Source of the DNA: Karstenula rhodostoma CBS 690.94
Lineage: Eukaryota > Ascomycota > Dothideomycetes > Pleosporales > Didymosphaeriaceae
NCBI GenBank assembly: GCA_010093485.1
Contig: MU001508.1
Coordinates: 1,192,051 to 1,256,050, forward strand
Direction: 5' to 3'
Length of the DNA: 64,000 nucleotides
Shown here: positions 1-10,322 of the stretch, one piece after another
How positions within the stretch are numbered: position 1 is the first letter of the stretch
Layout: each line of letters opens with the position of its first letter
Translations under genes and position numbers: made by a program
Notes under the pieces: generated by a model
Seen by the model: only the letters and a program-made list of their open reading frames with translations
What the model was told of the DNA's origin: nothing
The model's database searches: none

Positions 1-132
1 AAAGCTTACGGCGAATATTACGTTGTTGACCTTCTCGCTCACGCTACCACCCGCGGCGGCCAATTCCACATCGACTCCCCCGCCGTGATCCCTCACCTTA
101 AACACATATTCCCCACAACGTATACCCCACAC
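1..132. other. Left edge, no supported gene
   Basis: This stretch lies 3' of the GH43 gene, which ends at 133 on the minus strand. Plus frame 1 is open from base 1 to a stop near 200, and a minus frame is partly open, but neither gives a recognisable motif. The plus frame soon becomes Leu/Pro-rich, antisense to the GH43 tail, and looks like a shadow. A neighbouring gene's terminal exon could reach in from outside the window; the sequence here cannot decide. Confidence 0.3.
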
Positions 133-1547
133 CTACTTAAAAATCTTCCCAAAAACCTTCTTCCCCTTGCCCACCAACTCCCTCGCCTCCCTCTTTAAAT
201 CGTCCTGCGCCCCAAACCCACTCCCCCTCCCCGTCAACCCCCCCAGCCCCCCACAATGTCCCTTCCCCCCACAAGCACCCCCATCGCACCCATGCAAGAA
301 ATGCTCCACGTCGCTGCAACACCGCCCACAGTACCCATTCCCCATGAACGGGCCATGCTCGCCCCACCCCACGCGCATGACGCGCGCTTTCCTGCCTTCC
401 CAGCCCGTCTTTGCGTCTGTGGCGTGGAAAACGCCCCACACCTCGTGGCCGCCGGGGCCGTTGACGGTGACGAAGTTGCCGTGGCCCGGGCCGTAGGGCG
501 GGGTGTCGTCGCGGGCGGCTTGGATGAGGGGGAAGGGGGATTTGTGCCAGGATTGCGGGGAGAGGGGGTGGCCGCCGGTGAAGTGGAGGATGTTCATTTT
601 GTACTCGTGGGTCCTTTGGGGGGTGTTATTGAGTGGTTTTTCTTTTTTGGGGAGGGATGACTTACCAGCTTCCAGCGCATGAGTAGACGATACCCGCCCA
701 TCGGCCATCAGGCGAGCACAGGAACTGGCTAAATTTGCGGGTACAAAGTCAGTTGAGTCACAAAAGTGGGTTCATGTACAAAGTGTCTATGTCTACGACA
801 TAGCGACTTTGTACCGGGGAGTATCTTACGGGCCCTCGTTTATACCGCTCTTTCCACTGTACTCCCACGGATTTTCTGGTGTGCTGATGCGTATCGGATG
901 GCCTTGGCATTGCGTCGGGCTCACCATCTCGATGATGTAGATCTCTTGCTTGCTCTCATCATTTCCCGTACCAAGCGGCCACCCGGAGTACACGAAGCAC
1001 AGTCCACCATGCAACGAAATCACTGTGCCGTCGATAGCCCACTGATCTTTGGGCATCCCCTCTAACCGTCCTGCAAACTCCCACTTCGACGAGTCCATCG
1101 GATCCTGGTCTGCAGGCGGCCCAGCAACGACAAACATGCGGTGAGATTTATTGCCATGCTTTGGATCAGTGGCCGCAAAGTAAACATACCAGCGGCCATG
1201 CAGAGAGTGCAGTTCCGGTGCCCATAGATCGCCGGAGTATTCCTTGTCGGGTGGTGGACGCCTAGATTCATCAGTATAGAACCCCTAGCTTTTCCCTGAA
1301 TTCGAATCAAAGAAATATGAACTCACCACACACACACCTTCCTCGCCCGCCCCTCAAACCCAAACAGACTATCCGCCGCCCAAACCTCAACGCGATCCCC
1401 CACCGTAAACGTCATGTAAAAAGTGCCTTTATCCCAAATCACATACGGATCCGGACAAGTCCTGTCTGTAATCGTCAAGATGTGGTCGTTGTATGCCGTG
1501 GGGCCGCCCTGCTGCTGCTGGCCGGGGACGTGGTGTGCCATTTCCAC
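133..1547 (-). CDS. Glycoside hydrolase family 43 (arabinofuranosidase/arabinanase-like)
   Basis: Four exons fit: 1327-1547, 830-1261, 666-728 and 133-613, read downwards. All junctions are GT-AG and the sum is 398 codons plus stop. GH43 enzymes are five-bladed beta-propellers that remove arabinose or xylose from plant hemicellulose or pectin. The three catalytic acids are visible: Asp in CPDPYVI (general base), Asp in WAIDGTV (pKa modulator) and Glu in GINEGP (general acid). SGDLWAPELH and the C-terminal VFHATD...GWEGR..RV.RVGWGE are also family-typical. The ATG at 1547 is only a minimal start: coding-like sequence in the same frame (LILRNEWDSITKERVE) runs upstream towards 1590, ending at a likely acceptor (AATCCAG) with a CTAAC branch site, so a first exon is probably missing. 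No signal peptide is seen for that reason. After the propeller there is a Cys/Gly-rich tail of about 70 residues, unusual for the family. Confidence 0.82.
776..814. repeat. Inverted repeat (hairpin) in a GH43 intron
   Basis: Two 18-bp arms around a 3-bp loop match at 16 of 18 positions; the left arm reads gtacaaagtgtctatgtc. A further direct copy of gtacaaagtc lies at 741-750. The whole structure sits inside the 101-nt GH43 intron (729-829) between donor GTAAGA and acceptor TTTAG. Confidence 0.7.
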
Positions 1548-1599
1548 CCTTTCCTTTGTGATGGAATCCCACTCGTTTCGTAGGATTAGCTGCTGGATT

Positions 1600-1982
1600 C
1601 CGGGAATGGTAGATGGAGGTTTGGTAGGTTAGGTGGGGTAGGGCGGGGGGAGAGAGAGGGTGGTGCGCCTTGGTTGGGTTGTGGCTGGTGAAACGCGCGT
1701 GTGACGTCAGCGATCGCGAGTTTGGCAACGTTGGCGTGTTTGAATCGCAGTTATTAGTTTTGTGTCGGTACGCATGTGTTGGTGAGGGGAAACTATTGGG
1801 ACCATGCGTGCCTGATCTTCTCGTGCGGCTTCCACGCCCTGCTGCTTGCCACCATCCATGTGAGCATTCGTTCCTGGAACGTAGTAGCGGAACAGTGACT
1901 ATGTAATACAGAGACAGGCACCTTGACTGGTACGACACCGCACAGTACTATTTGACAATAGTATATTGCTCCAAGACTGCTT
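1600..1982. other. Upstream region of the GH43 gene
   Basis: No confident gene. The 5' exon of the GH43 gene and its promoter probably lie here. A CTAAC branch-like site near 1626 supports an intron ending just inside the GH43 frame. Short open frames on both strands show no family motif. Confidence 0.35.
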
Positions 1983-2312
1983 CTACAGACATCGTGAGTC
2001 TCCCCACCAAGTATGCCCTTCCAGCGCCACCGCGCAACTCCTATTCAAAATATCGACAAAGCTATCCTTCCATTCCAACTCTGTCCCCTGTCCAAAACAT
2101 GGTATAAAACGTAGGATCCAATAGAGTGCGATACTCGATAGCGCATGCATCAAAACCAGAAGGAAAATCCAAATACCGTACAAGACACTAAATATAGGTA
2201 GCAGTAGAGTGCATAGCAGCATCAAGTATAAACGTATTAGCGTCCGTCTCGGTATCCAATCGGCGACAATATGATGCTCTCCAGACGCCGTGCCAAAGTA
2301 AAGTGAATCCAA
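1983..2312 (-). CDS. Possible small membrane protein, unrecognised
   Basis: An uninterrupted 109-codon frame begins with MDSLYFGTASG and carries two adjacent hydrophobic stretches (about residues 28-50 and 50-72), so a two-pass membrane protein would fit. It follows the SPA2 stop codon (2361) on the same strand by about 50 bp, and could equally be SPA2 3' untranslated sequence. No homologous family is recognised and no splice sites are needed. The hydrophobic composition is the only support. Confidence 0.22.
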   Translation of the reverse strand: MDSLYFGTASGEHHIVADWIPRRTLIRLYLMLLCTLLLPIFSVLYGIWIFLLVLMHALSSIALYWILRFIPCFGQGTELEWKDSFVDILNRSCAVALEGHTWWGDSRCL

Positions 2313-2360
2313 ATGAAGGTGCGTGTACTGGAACCAATATGCAGGCGTAAGCGGAAGTTA

Positions 2361-5296
2361 TTAGAAGTCACCGTTGAGCGTCTGATCGACAGTCAATTCG
2401 CCAGTCTCAATGCGGTCAACGCGAAGTACAAGCTCCTGCATAATATTAGATAGGTATTCACACAAGATCGACAAAAGCATACCTTGAGAGCTCGGGCGGT
2501 CTTGAAAGCCAGCGGCGGTATTGTCTCTCGTCCACCACCGCCGATGTCCATAGCCAGCATATCCTGTCTGCAGTCTTCGAGCACCTCGACAACCGGCACG
2601 GCATGTTTCTTCAGAGCAGGGCTGGAGAGCTCCCTCACAGCGTCGTAGGTGCGGCTCCCCGTGTCCTGCACTGCACGCGCGATATCTTGGATGTAGTCGT
2701 CGATCTGCTGCTCATCGGCAGGCGTCGAAACAGGGTTAGAGCGAATTAGGCTGACCAAAGGCTGGATGCTTTGAACAAGAAGGGCGGTCTGATCTTCGAG
2801 ATAATTCTACACCCCTGTAAGACTTGTTTTGCCAGCATGTGCGCTTGGGGTATGTTAGTATACCTTAAACTCGGTCATGCCTTGATCCCTCTCGTATCCC
2901 GTCTCGTTTGCCCCGTAACTCTGTCGGTCATAGCCGCTGTAAGGCGAACTGTACGCACTGTATCTGGTTGATTCGCTGCTCCCGCCTTTACTGCGTTGGC
3001 GTTGGTGGCCAAGCCCAAGACCCACAGGGTTGCCGTTCGTAGCATTGGAGGTAGACGTGTTGAAGGCGGATGCGCCGCCGTTCGGTTTTAGAGGCATTGG
3101 TCTATCGTCTTCCTCGTCCTGGTCGAGTTCGTCCTCGGGTGATGGTCGAACTTTCACTTGTTTGACTAACTCGACCACAGCAGTGGAAAGGTGGCTAGCT
3201 GCAGCATCCAACAAGCTCACGGGCGCAAGGCCTCCGGATGATGCGTGATTTTTGCTCGCTGTAATGAGGTTGTTTGCGGTGGCGCTGACACGCGACTTGA
3301 GTTTCTTCTCAGGGTTCGCCATATCTCCATTTACGCTACTGGTCGGAGATGCGAGCTGCGAGAGCGAGGTATTGTCAATATCACCGGTGATGGCTCGCAC
3401 GCACTTTACCACGTGCTTCATGCTCTCGAGCACCTGCTCAGGATCAGTCCTGCGCGCAACCTGGAGCAGCTCGTCTATGCTCAGTTGGAAGTTGATGACG
3501 TGCACATCCTTGACAGCGCCATCCGGGGTGCTGAAAGTAGCGTCGCGACTATAATTGCTAATATCGGGAGATGCAAGAGACGCCAGGCCAATGGACGACG
3601 CTTTCAAGCTCCTCAGCTGCGTCTTGGCACGTGCGTAGCGGGACTTCCACTCTTTAACTTGGGCCTCGAGGGACGAGACCTGGCCGGCAAGACGCTCCTC
3701 CTTCTCGACAGCTGCATCGCTCCGTGACGAGAGCTCCCGCATTTCCTGCAAGAACATTTGCGCGTCCCGACGGACCTCTTCAGACAGCTGTTGCTGCTCG
3801 CTGAGTTCACGTTCCAAATCCTCGCAGCGCTGCCGCCATTCATCATTGTCACTGTCGTATGCCTTCTGAGGCGGGTTCGCTTCCAAGGCCACGATTTGAT
3901 CACGGAGATTGCGTTCCGTGTCCGCGTTCTCGTTCCGTAACCGGTCGATCTCTGAACGAAGGGAGGTGTTCAGGCTTTCGGCTTGCTCAACCTTCTCTTC
4001 CAACGAGTAGCGCAAGTCGTCCCACTCTGCTCGCTCCGATGCCGTATTGGTGTCGCGCACGCTATCTGCATCTTTCGCCTTTTGCAGCTCCACGTCCTTG
4101 TCCCGCAATTCCGCGTCTTTGTCCCGCAATTCCGCGTCCTTGTCCCGCAATTCCACGTCCTTTTCCCGCAATGTCCCCTCCAGCGAGACCACTTTGCCCT
4201 GCAGCTCTGATAACTGATTTTCCAAATCCGATATCATCTTCTCTTGTGGCTCGCCCATGCTCTTTGCACTCTTATTGGTCTGTCGCCGAGCTGCGGCGCC
4301 TTCCAAGTTGAAGGCATCGTCATCATCATCCGCACCGCTATCATCGTCGTCCTCGACCATGGTCCCCTTATTCGGCACAATGGTGTTCGACTGGAAGGTC
4401 TTGGGGAGCGGCCGGCCCAGTTCGCTGGGCTGCGAGCCAGGACGCAGCGCACCAGGTGCCCCAGGCATCATACCGGGGGGTGGGGGTCCATTGCGATATC
4501 CACCAGGCGGAGGCCGGCCGCCACGCATGCTGTTCGGTGTGCCGACGCGACTGCCCGCGCCTCTGCTGGTCCTGCTAGCCATGCTACCTGCTGGGCTGCT
4601 GGGCCGGGGCATGTCACCACCAGCAACGCGCGGTGTCCTTCTCTCGAGTTCGTAGAATACATCGGTGGCGAGTTGGCGGAAGCGCTCGAGGGGCAGCGTG
4701 GACAGCTTCTGTCGCGCCTGGTTGCGCTTTGGGTGGAAGTTGTTCTTGGGTAGAAGGTACTTCGGGGTCTCGTTGCCTGGAGCACCAGGTCCGCCGCGCT
4801 TGCGGTCTAGCTCACGGCGGATGGATTCATCGTATACGTCGGTACTGAGCTCCTGGAACTGTACCGTGGACAGGCGCGTGAGCTTGTCCTTTGCTCTGCT
4901 CGGGCGCGGGTTTCCCTTCTCGTCATTCAGGTAAGGGCCCAGGTAGACCTTCAGCACGCGGTAGTGCTCGGTCAGCGTCTCCTCCAGGGCCATCATCTTG
5001 CGGTCGCTCATGCCGCGGTCGCCCATGGCGCGATCGCTCAGGTTCTGGGCATACAGGCCGGTGCCGTCACTGGAGCGCCCCACCGAGCTCGGCGGCGAGG
5101 GGTTGCCGTTGCGGGCTATGCCGCCAGACATGCGCCCATCGACGTTGCTGTGGGTGCTGCTCGGCGGGGTCACGCCGTTTCTGGACGGGGGCAATGCGGG
5201 CGAGTACGGGTTATCGAGGCTCTGGTAGCGGCCGGTGGGCGACCACTCGGCGCCGTCAGTTGAGACGGGCGAGAGGGTGCCATTGCGCCCGTTCAT
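2361..5296 (-). CDS. SPA2: Polarisome scaffold protein Spa2
   Basis: Spa2 is a scaffold at sites of polarised growth (hyphal tips, septa) that binds formin, MAPK-pathway kinases and other polarisome proteins. Exons: 2864-5296, 2483-2806 and 2361-2435, giving 943 residues. The first intron has donor GTATAC; its acceptor GTAG just removes an in-frame stop. The N-terminus has two tandem GIT/SHD repeats (about residues 105-220: TEHYRVLKVYLGPYL ... LSTVQFQELSTDVYDE, then KLSTLPLERFRQLATDVFYE). A Pro/Gly-rich linker, an acidic run (DDDDSGADDDDDAF) and a long coiled coil (about 350-560) with four 7-residue LRDKDAE repeats follow. The C-terminal region contains conserved ...LVQSIQPLVSLIRSN... and ends LTVDQTLNGDF. 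Start chosen at MNGRNGTLSP because no upstream ATG is open. The upstream region is long and repeat-rich. Confidence 0.9.
4091..4174 (-). repeat. 21-bp coding tandem repeat in SPA2 coiled coil
   Basis: Four imperfect copies of a 21-bp unit (consensus cgtccttgtcccgcaattcc on the plus strand) encode LRDKD(A/V)E heptads on the minus strand. The unit equals one coiled-coil heptad, so copy-number change would lengthen the coil without shifting frame. Confidence 0.85.
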
Positions 5297-5886
5297 CGTG
5301 TGGTGCTGGCGTGTTTGGCGTGGCCGCGGTCGCGGGTGGTGGGCGCGTTGTAGTGTGTCGGAGTGCGTAGGCGGCTCTTCAGTGGGCCATGCGAGGGCGA
5401 CGGTGTTTGTCAGGGCAGTCGCGGTCGCGAAATGAAGCGCAGGCCGAAGTGTATCGAGACGGTCAAGGAGCAGACGCGGCAGTGGCGATGCGATGCGATG
5501 GGGGCGGAGGGGCGAACAACGGCAGCAGCAACAAAGAAGGGAGCACGGGCACGGGGCACACTCGTCGCGCTTTACGCTTCACAGAGGCCTACTCGGGAGG
5601 AGCAGCGGCAGCGACGAGTTAAAGGCCCTCGCACTTCGAAATGTCGGTATGGCGGATATGCCCCTTTGACAGGCACTACGACGCTTGGCCCGCGCGGGTT
5701 GCTTTCGCTGGCAGCGCTATTGTGACTGGCTGCTGGCCTGGCTGGCTGGCTGGTTGGTTGGTTGGACAGGACCAGGGCCCGCGCATCCGCCGCTCGCCTT
5801 GCTCTTGCCCGCTATAGGAGACGGTCTTAGGTCTACACAGTAGGTACATTGCAGCCTCACGATGCGCCGCCATGCATGCTGTCGGA

Positions 5887-5930
<44 letters not shown>

Positions 5931-6370
5931 GCAAACCTACCCAGGCTGCTTGCATGGCTCGCCTGCAGTACCGCAGCTCTCCGCGAGCCGTGTACCGCAC
6001 ACCGCAATCCTCCACGCACCCACCCTTGCAAATTGCGGGCCTCGCTGGCGGCCACAGTCGAGACCTTCGCTGCCCCGGTGGCATGTGGAGATTCGCCTTT
6101 TTATGCACAGTGCCGCAATCTTGCAAAAAGGCAGGTATAAACTGCTATCGTGACCTCAGGCCGAATCTATCGGATATCCTAACATGAACGCCAACGTTGA
6201 ACCACCTGCCCTGTCAATTGCGCCCCTTCCGCAGCCTGCAGCCAGCCACCCATGCCAAATGCTGCGCCCGTGCGCTCCCAGATACGCCGATACGGACCAT
6301 CTCCCCTATCCATCATGTATCCTCGACCCGGTGTCCATCGTATACAGTAGTAGATTCAGGTGAGACGGGC
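5297..6370. other. SPA2 promoter / intergenic with microsatellites
   Basis: No gene is supported. The stretch contains a GGCT/GGTT run (about 5735-5764) and a CGT/TCG trinucleotide run (about 5887-5930). The many open frames in all six frames here come from these simple repeats. The SPA2 promoter (right-to-left) and the 3' end of the ING gene lie in this interval. Confidence 0.5.
5887..5930. repeat. (CGT)n trinucleotide microsatellite
   Basis: About 14 tandem CGT/TCG units with one interruption (cgccgt). It gives artificial Arg, Ser, Val, Asp and Asn runs in the frames that cross it. Confidence 0.85.
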
Positions 6371-7705
6371 TCACGACCGAGGTGCTCGCTTGATTTTGGT
6401 GGGCGGCAGCTTCGAACACTCCGGGCACAGCCAGTCGCCTACCGGTTCCTCCTTGATACCTACGCATTCCCAATGGAACCACTGATGCTTGCAGTTGTCG
6501 TTGTCGCACGCCACCATGTCGCCGAAACTCACGCGCTGGCACGTGCAGTACTTCCTGTTGTCCGTCTCATCTTCTTCGTCGTCCCCCTCGCCGTTGCCCA
6601 TGCCCGACATCTCCTCATCTTCAGTGCCTGCCTCGCTGGCTACGCTCTCGTCGTCGGCTGTCGTCGACGGCGACGCCCGGGACCCGCCCTTGCGGCGCTT
6701 CTTGTTGCTCCCCGACTTGGCCGTAAGCGCAGCTTTGCGCAGTGGTTGCTGTGGTTTCGCCTTCTTCACCATTAGTGGATGCTTTTGTGATCTGCTAGGC
6801 CCTACGCTGCCTGCTCGCGACCCCGGCGTTGCCGGCTTGGGCGTTCCTGGTCCCATCGAAGATGCTCTCCCCAACGACGATGGCGGCCCTGGCAACGGCC
6901 CTGTGTTTAAGTTTGGTCGACGACGCTTACTATCACTGCTGGCGGACATCTCCCGTTCTTGCCGCGTTGTTGCCTGGGCAGCGCTTTGCTGATTCGTGAG
7001 CCGTTGCTGGTTGAGCAGCGCCTGCTGCGTCATGTTTTGTAGATTTGGGTTGATCCTGGAGCTGAGGTTGGTCGCATTCGCTATCCGGGCGATGGCTGCG
7101 TGCGCTAGATTTGCTCCTCCAGGGCCTTGGTTGCCGGACACAGCTTGTAGCGGCGTGTTCGCGCCCGTCGTGCTCAGCGAGGAAGGGGGTACCATGTTAC
7201 CAGGGGACTCCCTCAATAATGAAGGCAGCTGGGGGTCTGTGGAAATAGAGCCGTCATCCTGTAGATTCTTCAACTTCAAGTCCAGGCGCTTGACATGCCG
7301 GTCCAGCTGCAGTGTGTCAGAGATGTGGACAGATCTTGATGGAGAGCCATACCAAAGCGGCTGCTTTCTCGACAAGCCCGATCTTTTCTTCCTGCAAGAT
7401 CTGTGAGCGCTCATATTGTTCTACTATGAGCTTCGAATATGGTTCCTCTTTAGGGTTTTGCACCAGGCTGCCGTTGAGCTTGATGAACTTCTGGAGGCTG
7501 TTGTCGCGAGTTGCAATAGTCCGCCGCGCCTCTTGGATAAGCTCGTCTTTCGCCTGCACTTCTTCAAACAAATGCGTTATTTCCGCCGGCAAGTTCGCGA
7601 CTGCGATGACCGTATGTAAGCACGTGTAGAAGGTCAGCAAAAAGTCTGCCTACCGTCGTGAATAAACTGTTCCAAGACAGTCGCGGCGTCCTCTGGATTC
7701 GCCAT
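6371..7705 (-). CDS. YNG2: ING-family PHD-finger protein (Yng2-like, histone acetyltransferase subunit)
   Basis: Exons 7654-7705, 7353-7600 and 6371-7306 give 411 residues. ING proteins anchor histone acetyltransferase or deacetylase complexes (Yng2 in NuA4) to H3K4-methylated nucleosomes in the nucleus. The N-terminal ING domain ([20 protein letters not shown]...) continues as a helical region through [17 protein letters not shown] basic, Ser/Pro-rich middle follows (..[17 protein letters not shown].., KKRRKGG), then an acidic stretch, and a C-terminal PHD finger with the expected C4HC3 ligands ([28 protein letters not shown]). Intron donors are GTAGGC and GTATGG; both acceptors restore the ING consensus. 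Yng2 versus Yng1/Pho23 cannot be settled by eye; length and middle region favour Yng2. It is divergent from the HOS2-like gene. Confidence 0.88.
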
Positions 7706-8055
7706 CCTCGCTCTATCGTGACGATGCGGGCCTACGGGCGTTGTGGTGGTTTTGTTGCAATCTTCGATATATATCTGACTGGTGCAGGTCGAAAATTTGA
7801 TGGACTCTGATGGGGTGTTGATGGAGACGTGGGTGGGAAGTCGCGGGCGCGAGAGAGCGCAAGTGAAGGCAGCCGCGCCCGCTGCTGTTTGTACTTGCGC
7901 CCAACCACAACCTTTCACGAACTCTCTACGTTATCCTCACAACTCTTTTATGGGATATATCCTTCTGCGACAGAGCCCCGTTAACGTAGCAGTAATAGTC
8001 ACACGCAATCGTAAGTCAATGTTAGATCGTGAATCTAGTGGCTAAACTCAAACAG
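7706..8055. promoter_or_regulatory. Divergent promoter YNG2 / HOS2 with a 5'UTR intron
   Basis: The two start codons (7705 minus and 8056 plus) are 350 bp apart, so an acetyltransferase-complex subunit and a deacetylase share one intergenic region. Immediately before the HOS2 ATG is a well-formed 45-nt intron signature at 8011-8055: GTAAGT donor, GGCTAAAC branch and ACAG acceptor abutting the ATG. The nearest upstream ATG does not join in frame, so the intron should be in the 5' untranslated leader. Confidence 0.55.
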
Positions 8056-10322
8056 ATGCCGCCGAAAGCGTGCAAGCCTCGGGCTAATTTACTCTCACGT
8101 GCATTTCTCGCCAAATCGCCCAATGGCGACTCGGATAGCGACGAGGGTGCGAGCGGCTCTTCCTCTTTCTCTGACGACCGCGACGAACAGTCCGGTGCCG
8201 ACGACAAGGACGACGATTTCTACGAGCGCGAAGTGTTAACTTCGAAGGAAGAACAGTCTGAGTCTACCCGGGCAGGACCGAGTTCGAGGGGACACCGTTC
8301 GGGAGCGCCAGCCGATATTACCCAGATACAAGCAGATCCACGCTTTGCACAAACCCCAGGGACTCGCAGATCAGGACGCAACCGAGGCCAACAATTAGGG
8401 CGACTCCATGACCTCGGATTAGACTCGCAACCTGAACCGAAGAAAACTAAGAAGGTTGGTCTCTATGACTGTGTTCCATTGGTATTACGTTTGCTGACAA
8501 TCACGTCGACGTTTATCAAAGAGCAGCCCCAAGGTATCCCCACTGCGCCCAACATCTACATCCAGGATCTTTGGATTGATCGCAAAGCTGAGGAAGATCG
8601 CCCACATTCTTTTTCCAACCCATTTGTACCCACAATCATCGGCGACGTAAATCGCTGGATCGCCCAAGGAGCTCCTCTGCCCCTCATAAATCCTTACTAC
8701 AAGACTCAGGTATCCGAAGTCGACCCGGTACAGCAGAGAGTAGCGATGCGTGCCCAAAGCTTTGCTACGCCAATGAACGGTCAAGAAAATGGTATTGTCC
8801 AGGAATGGCTTTCTCCCAACGACACGTTCCAGGAGGATTTCTCCGTATTCAAGACATTGAGCGCGGATGAGCAGCAAGCCATCATTCGGCGTGAAGCCGA
8901 GCAATATGGCCTAGAAAAACCACAAGGATACAATGTTTCCTTCCATTACAACGCGCACGTCGAATATCACCATTTCGGCAGCAGCCACCCAATGAAGCCG
9001 TGGCGTTTGACCTTGACGAAGCAGCTGGTATTAGCTTATGGTCTTGAGTATACGATGGACTGTTATGAGCCGCGCCCGGCAAATTTTAATGAGCTGGCGG
9101 TTTTCCATGACCGCGAGTACCTTTCGTTCCTCAGCCAGTATGTAGAAGCTTTCGCCCCACAGCGACACACGGCTAACATGCCGCCAGAGTTACGCCACAG
9201 AACGCAAAACCCGATGATCCTGCATACCTGGCATTCGGATTTGGCGGGGAATCTAATGACTGCCCGGTGTTCGACGGTCTCTGGAACTACGTCTCCATCT
9301 ACAGCGGTGCTTCCATCAATGCCGCAAATAATTTGAACAACAAACAGTCCGACATAGCAATCAACTGGTCTGGCGGCTTGCACCATGCCAAGAAGAACCT
9401 CGCCTCGGGCTTCTGCTACATCAACGATATCGTCTTAGCTATTCAACTCCTTTTGACCAATAATCCCCGCGTCCTATACATCGACATCGATGTTCACCAT
9501 GGAGACGGCGTCGAGGCTGCTTTTGAATCTACTGACCGCGTGTTCACCCTGTCATATCACAAGTATGGTATCGACAGGAACGGATATCCCTTTTTCCCTG
9601 GGACGGGCAATATCACTGAGATGGGTCCCGCAGACCCTACTAACCGCGGTAAGGGGCACAGTCTCAACATACCCATCGACGACGGCATCGACGACGAGCA
9701 GTACAAATGGCTGTTCAAGACGGTCACCTCCGCCGTGATCGAAAAGTACAATCCGACGGCCATTGTGCTCCAGTCTGGTGCCGACTCGCTCGGCGGCGAC
9801 CGCTTGGGAAGATTCAACCTCAACATCAAAGCGCACGGCTTCTGCGTGGAGACGGTAAAGTCTTACGGCCGCCCTCTCCTGCTGATTGGCGGAGGCGGAT
9901 ACACGCCGCGCAACGTGGCCCGCACTTGGTGCCACGAGACAGCCGTCTGCGTCGGGGCGGAGCTGCACAACGAACTCCCGACGCACATCCCGTACATCCA
10001 AGCTTTCGAGGGTGCGGAAAACGGCGGCGGCATACTGTACCCTGATCTTCACAACACCAAGCGACACGACAACCTCAATAATCAAGACAACTTGCACAAG
10101 CTCGTAACGCAAGCGCTCGAGAATCTGAGGTATCTGGAGGGCGCGCCGAGCGTGGTGTGCAATACGATGGGCCTGACGGAGGAACAGATCATGAAGATTA
10201 GGGACATGGTTGACAAGGAGTTGGAAGATGAGGCAGAAGATAGAGGGACGCTATCTGTGGAGAACACTCGACGGCGCAAGGAGAGAGGCACAGGTGGACG
10301 GGGAGAGAGGGGCCTGAGATGA
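8056..10322 (+). CDS. HOS2: Class I histone deacetylase, Hos2 type, with long N-terminal extension
   Basis: Zn-dependent deacetylase; Hos2 belongs to the Set3 complex and acts on H3/H4 tails. From GYNVSFHYNAHVEYHHFG onward the protein matches the class I fold: FHDREYLSFLSQ, GGLHHAKK (catalytic His pair), YIDIDVHHGDGVEAAF (zinc Asp and His), LSYHKYG, LQSGADSLGGDRLG (zinc Asp) and LLIGGGGYT. An intron at 9138-9187 is required and restores LSQVTPQNAKPDDPAYL. A 72-nt intron at 8455-8526 (GTTGGT...GCTGAC...AGCAG) is possible but its frame is open either way: 714 residues if spliced, 738 if not. Before the catalytic domain lie roughly 250-300 residues not expected in Hos2, Ser/Asp/Glu-rich at first (DSDSDEGASGSSSFSDD). 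This may be a real extension or a neighbouring gene read through. Start is the ATG right after the leader intron. Confidence 0.88.
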
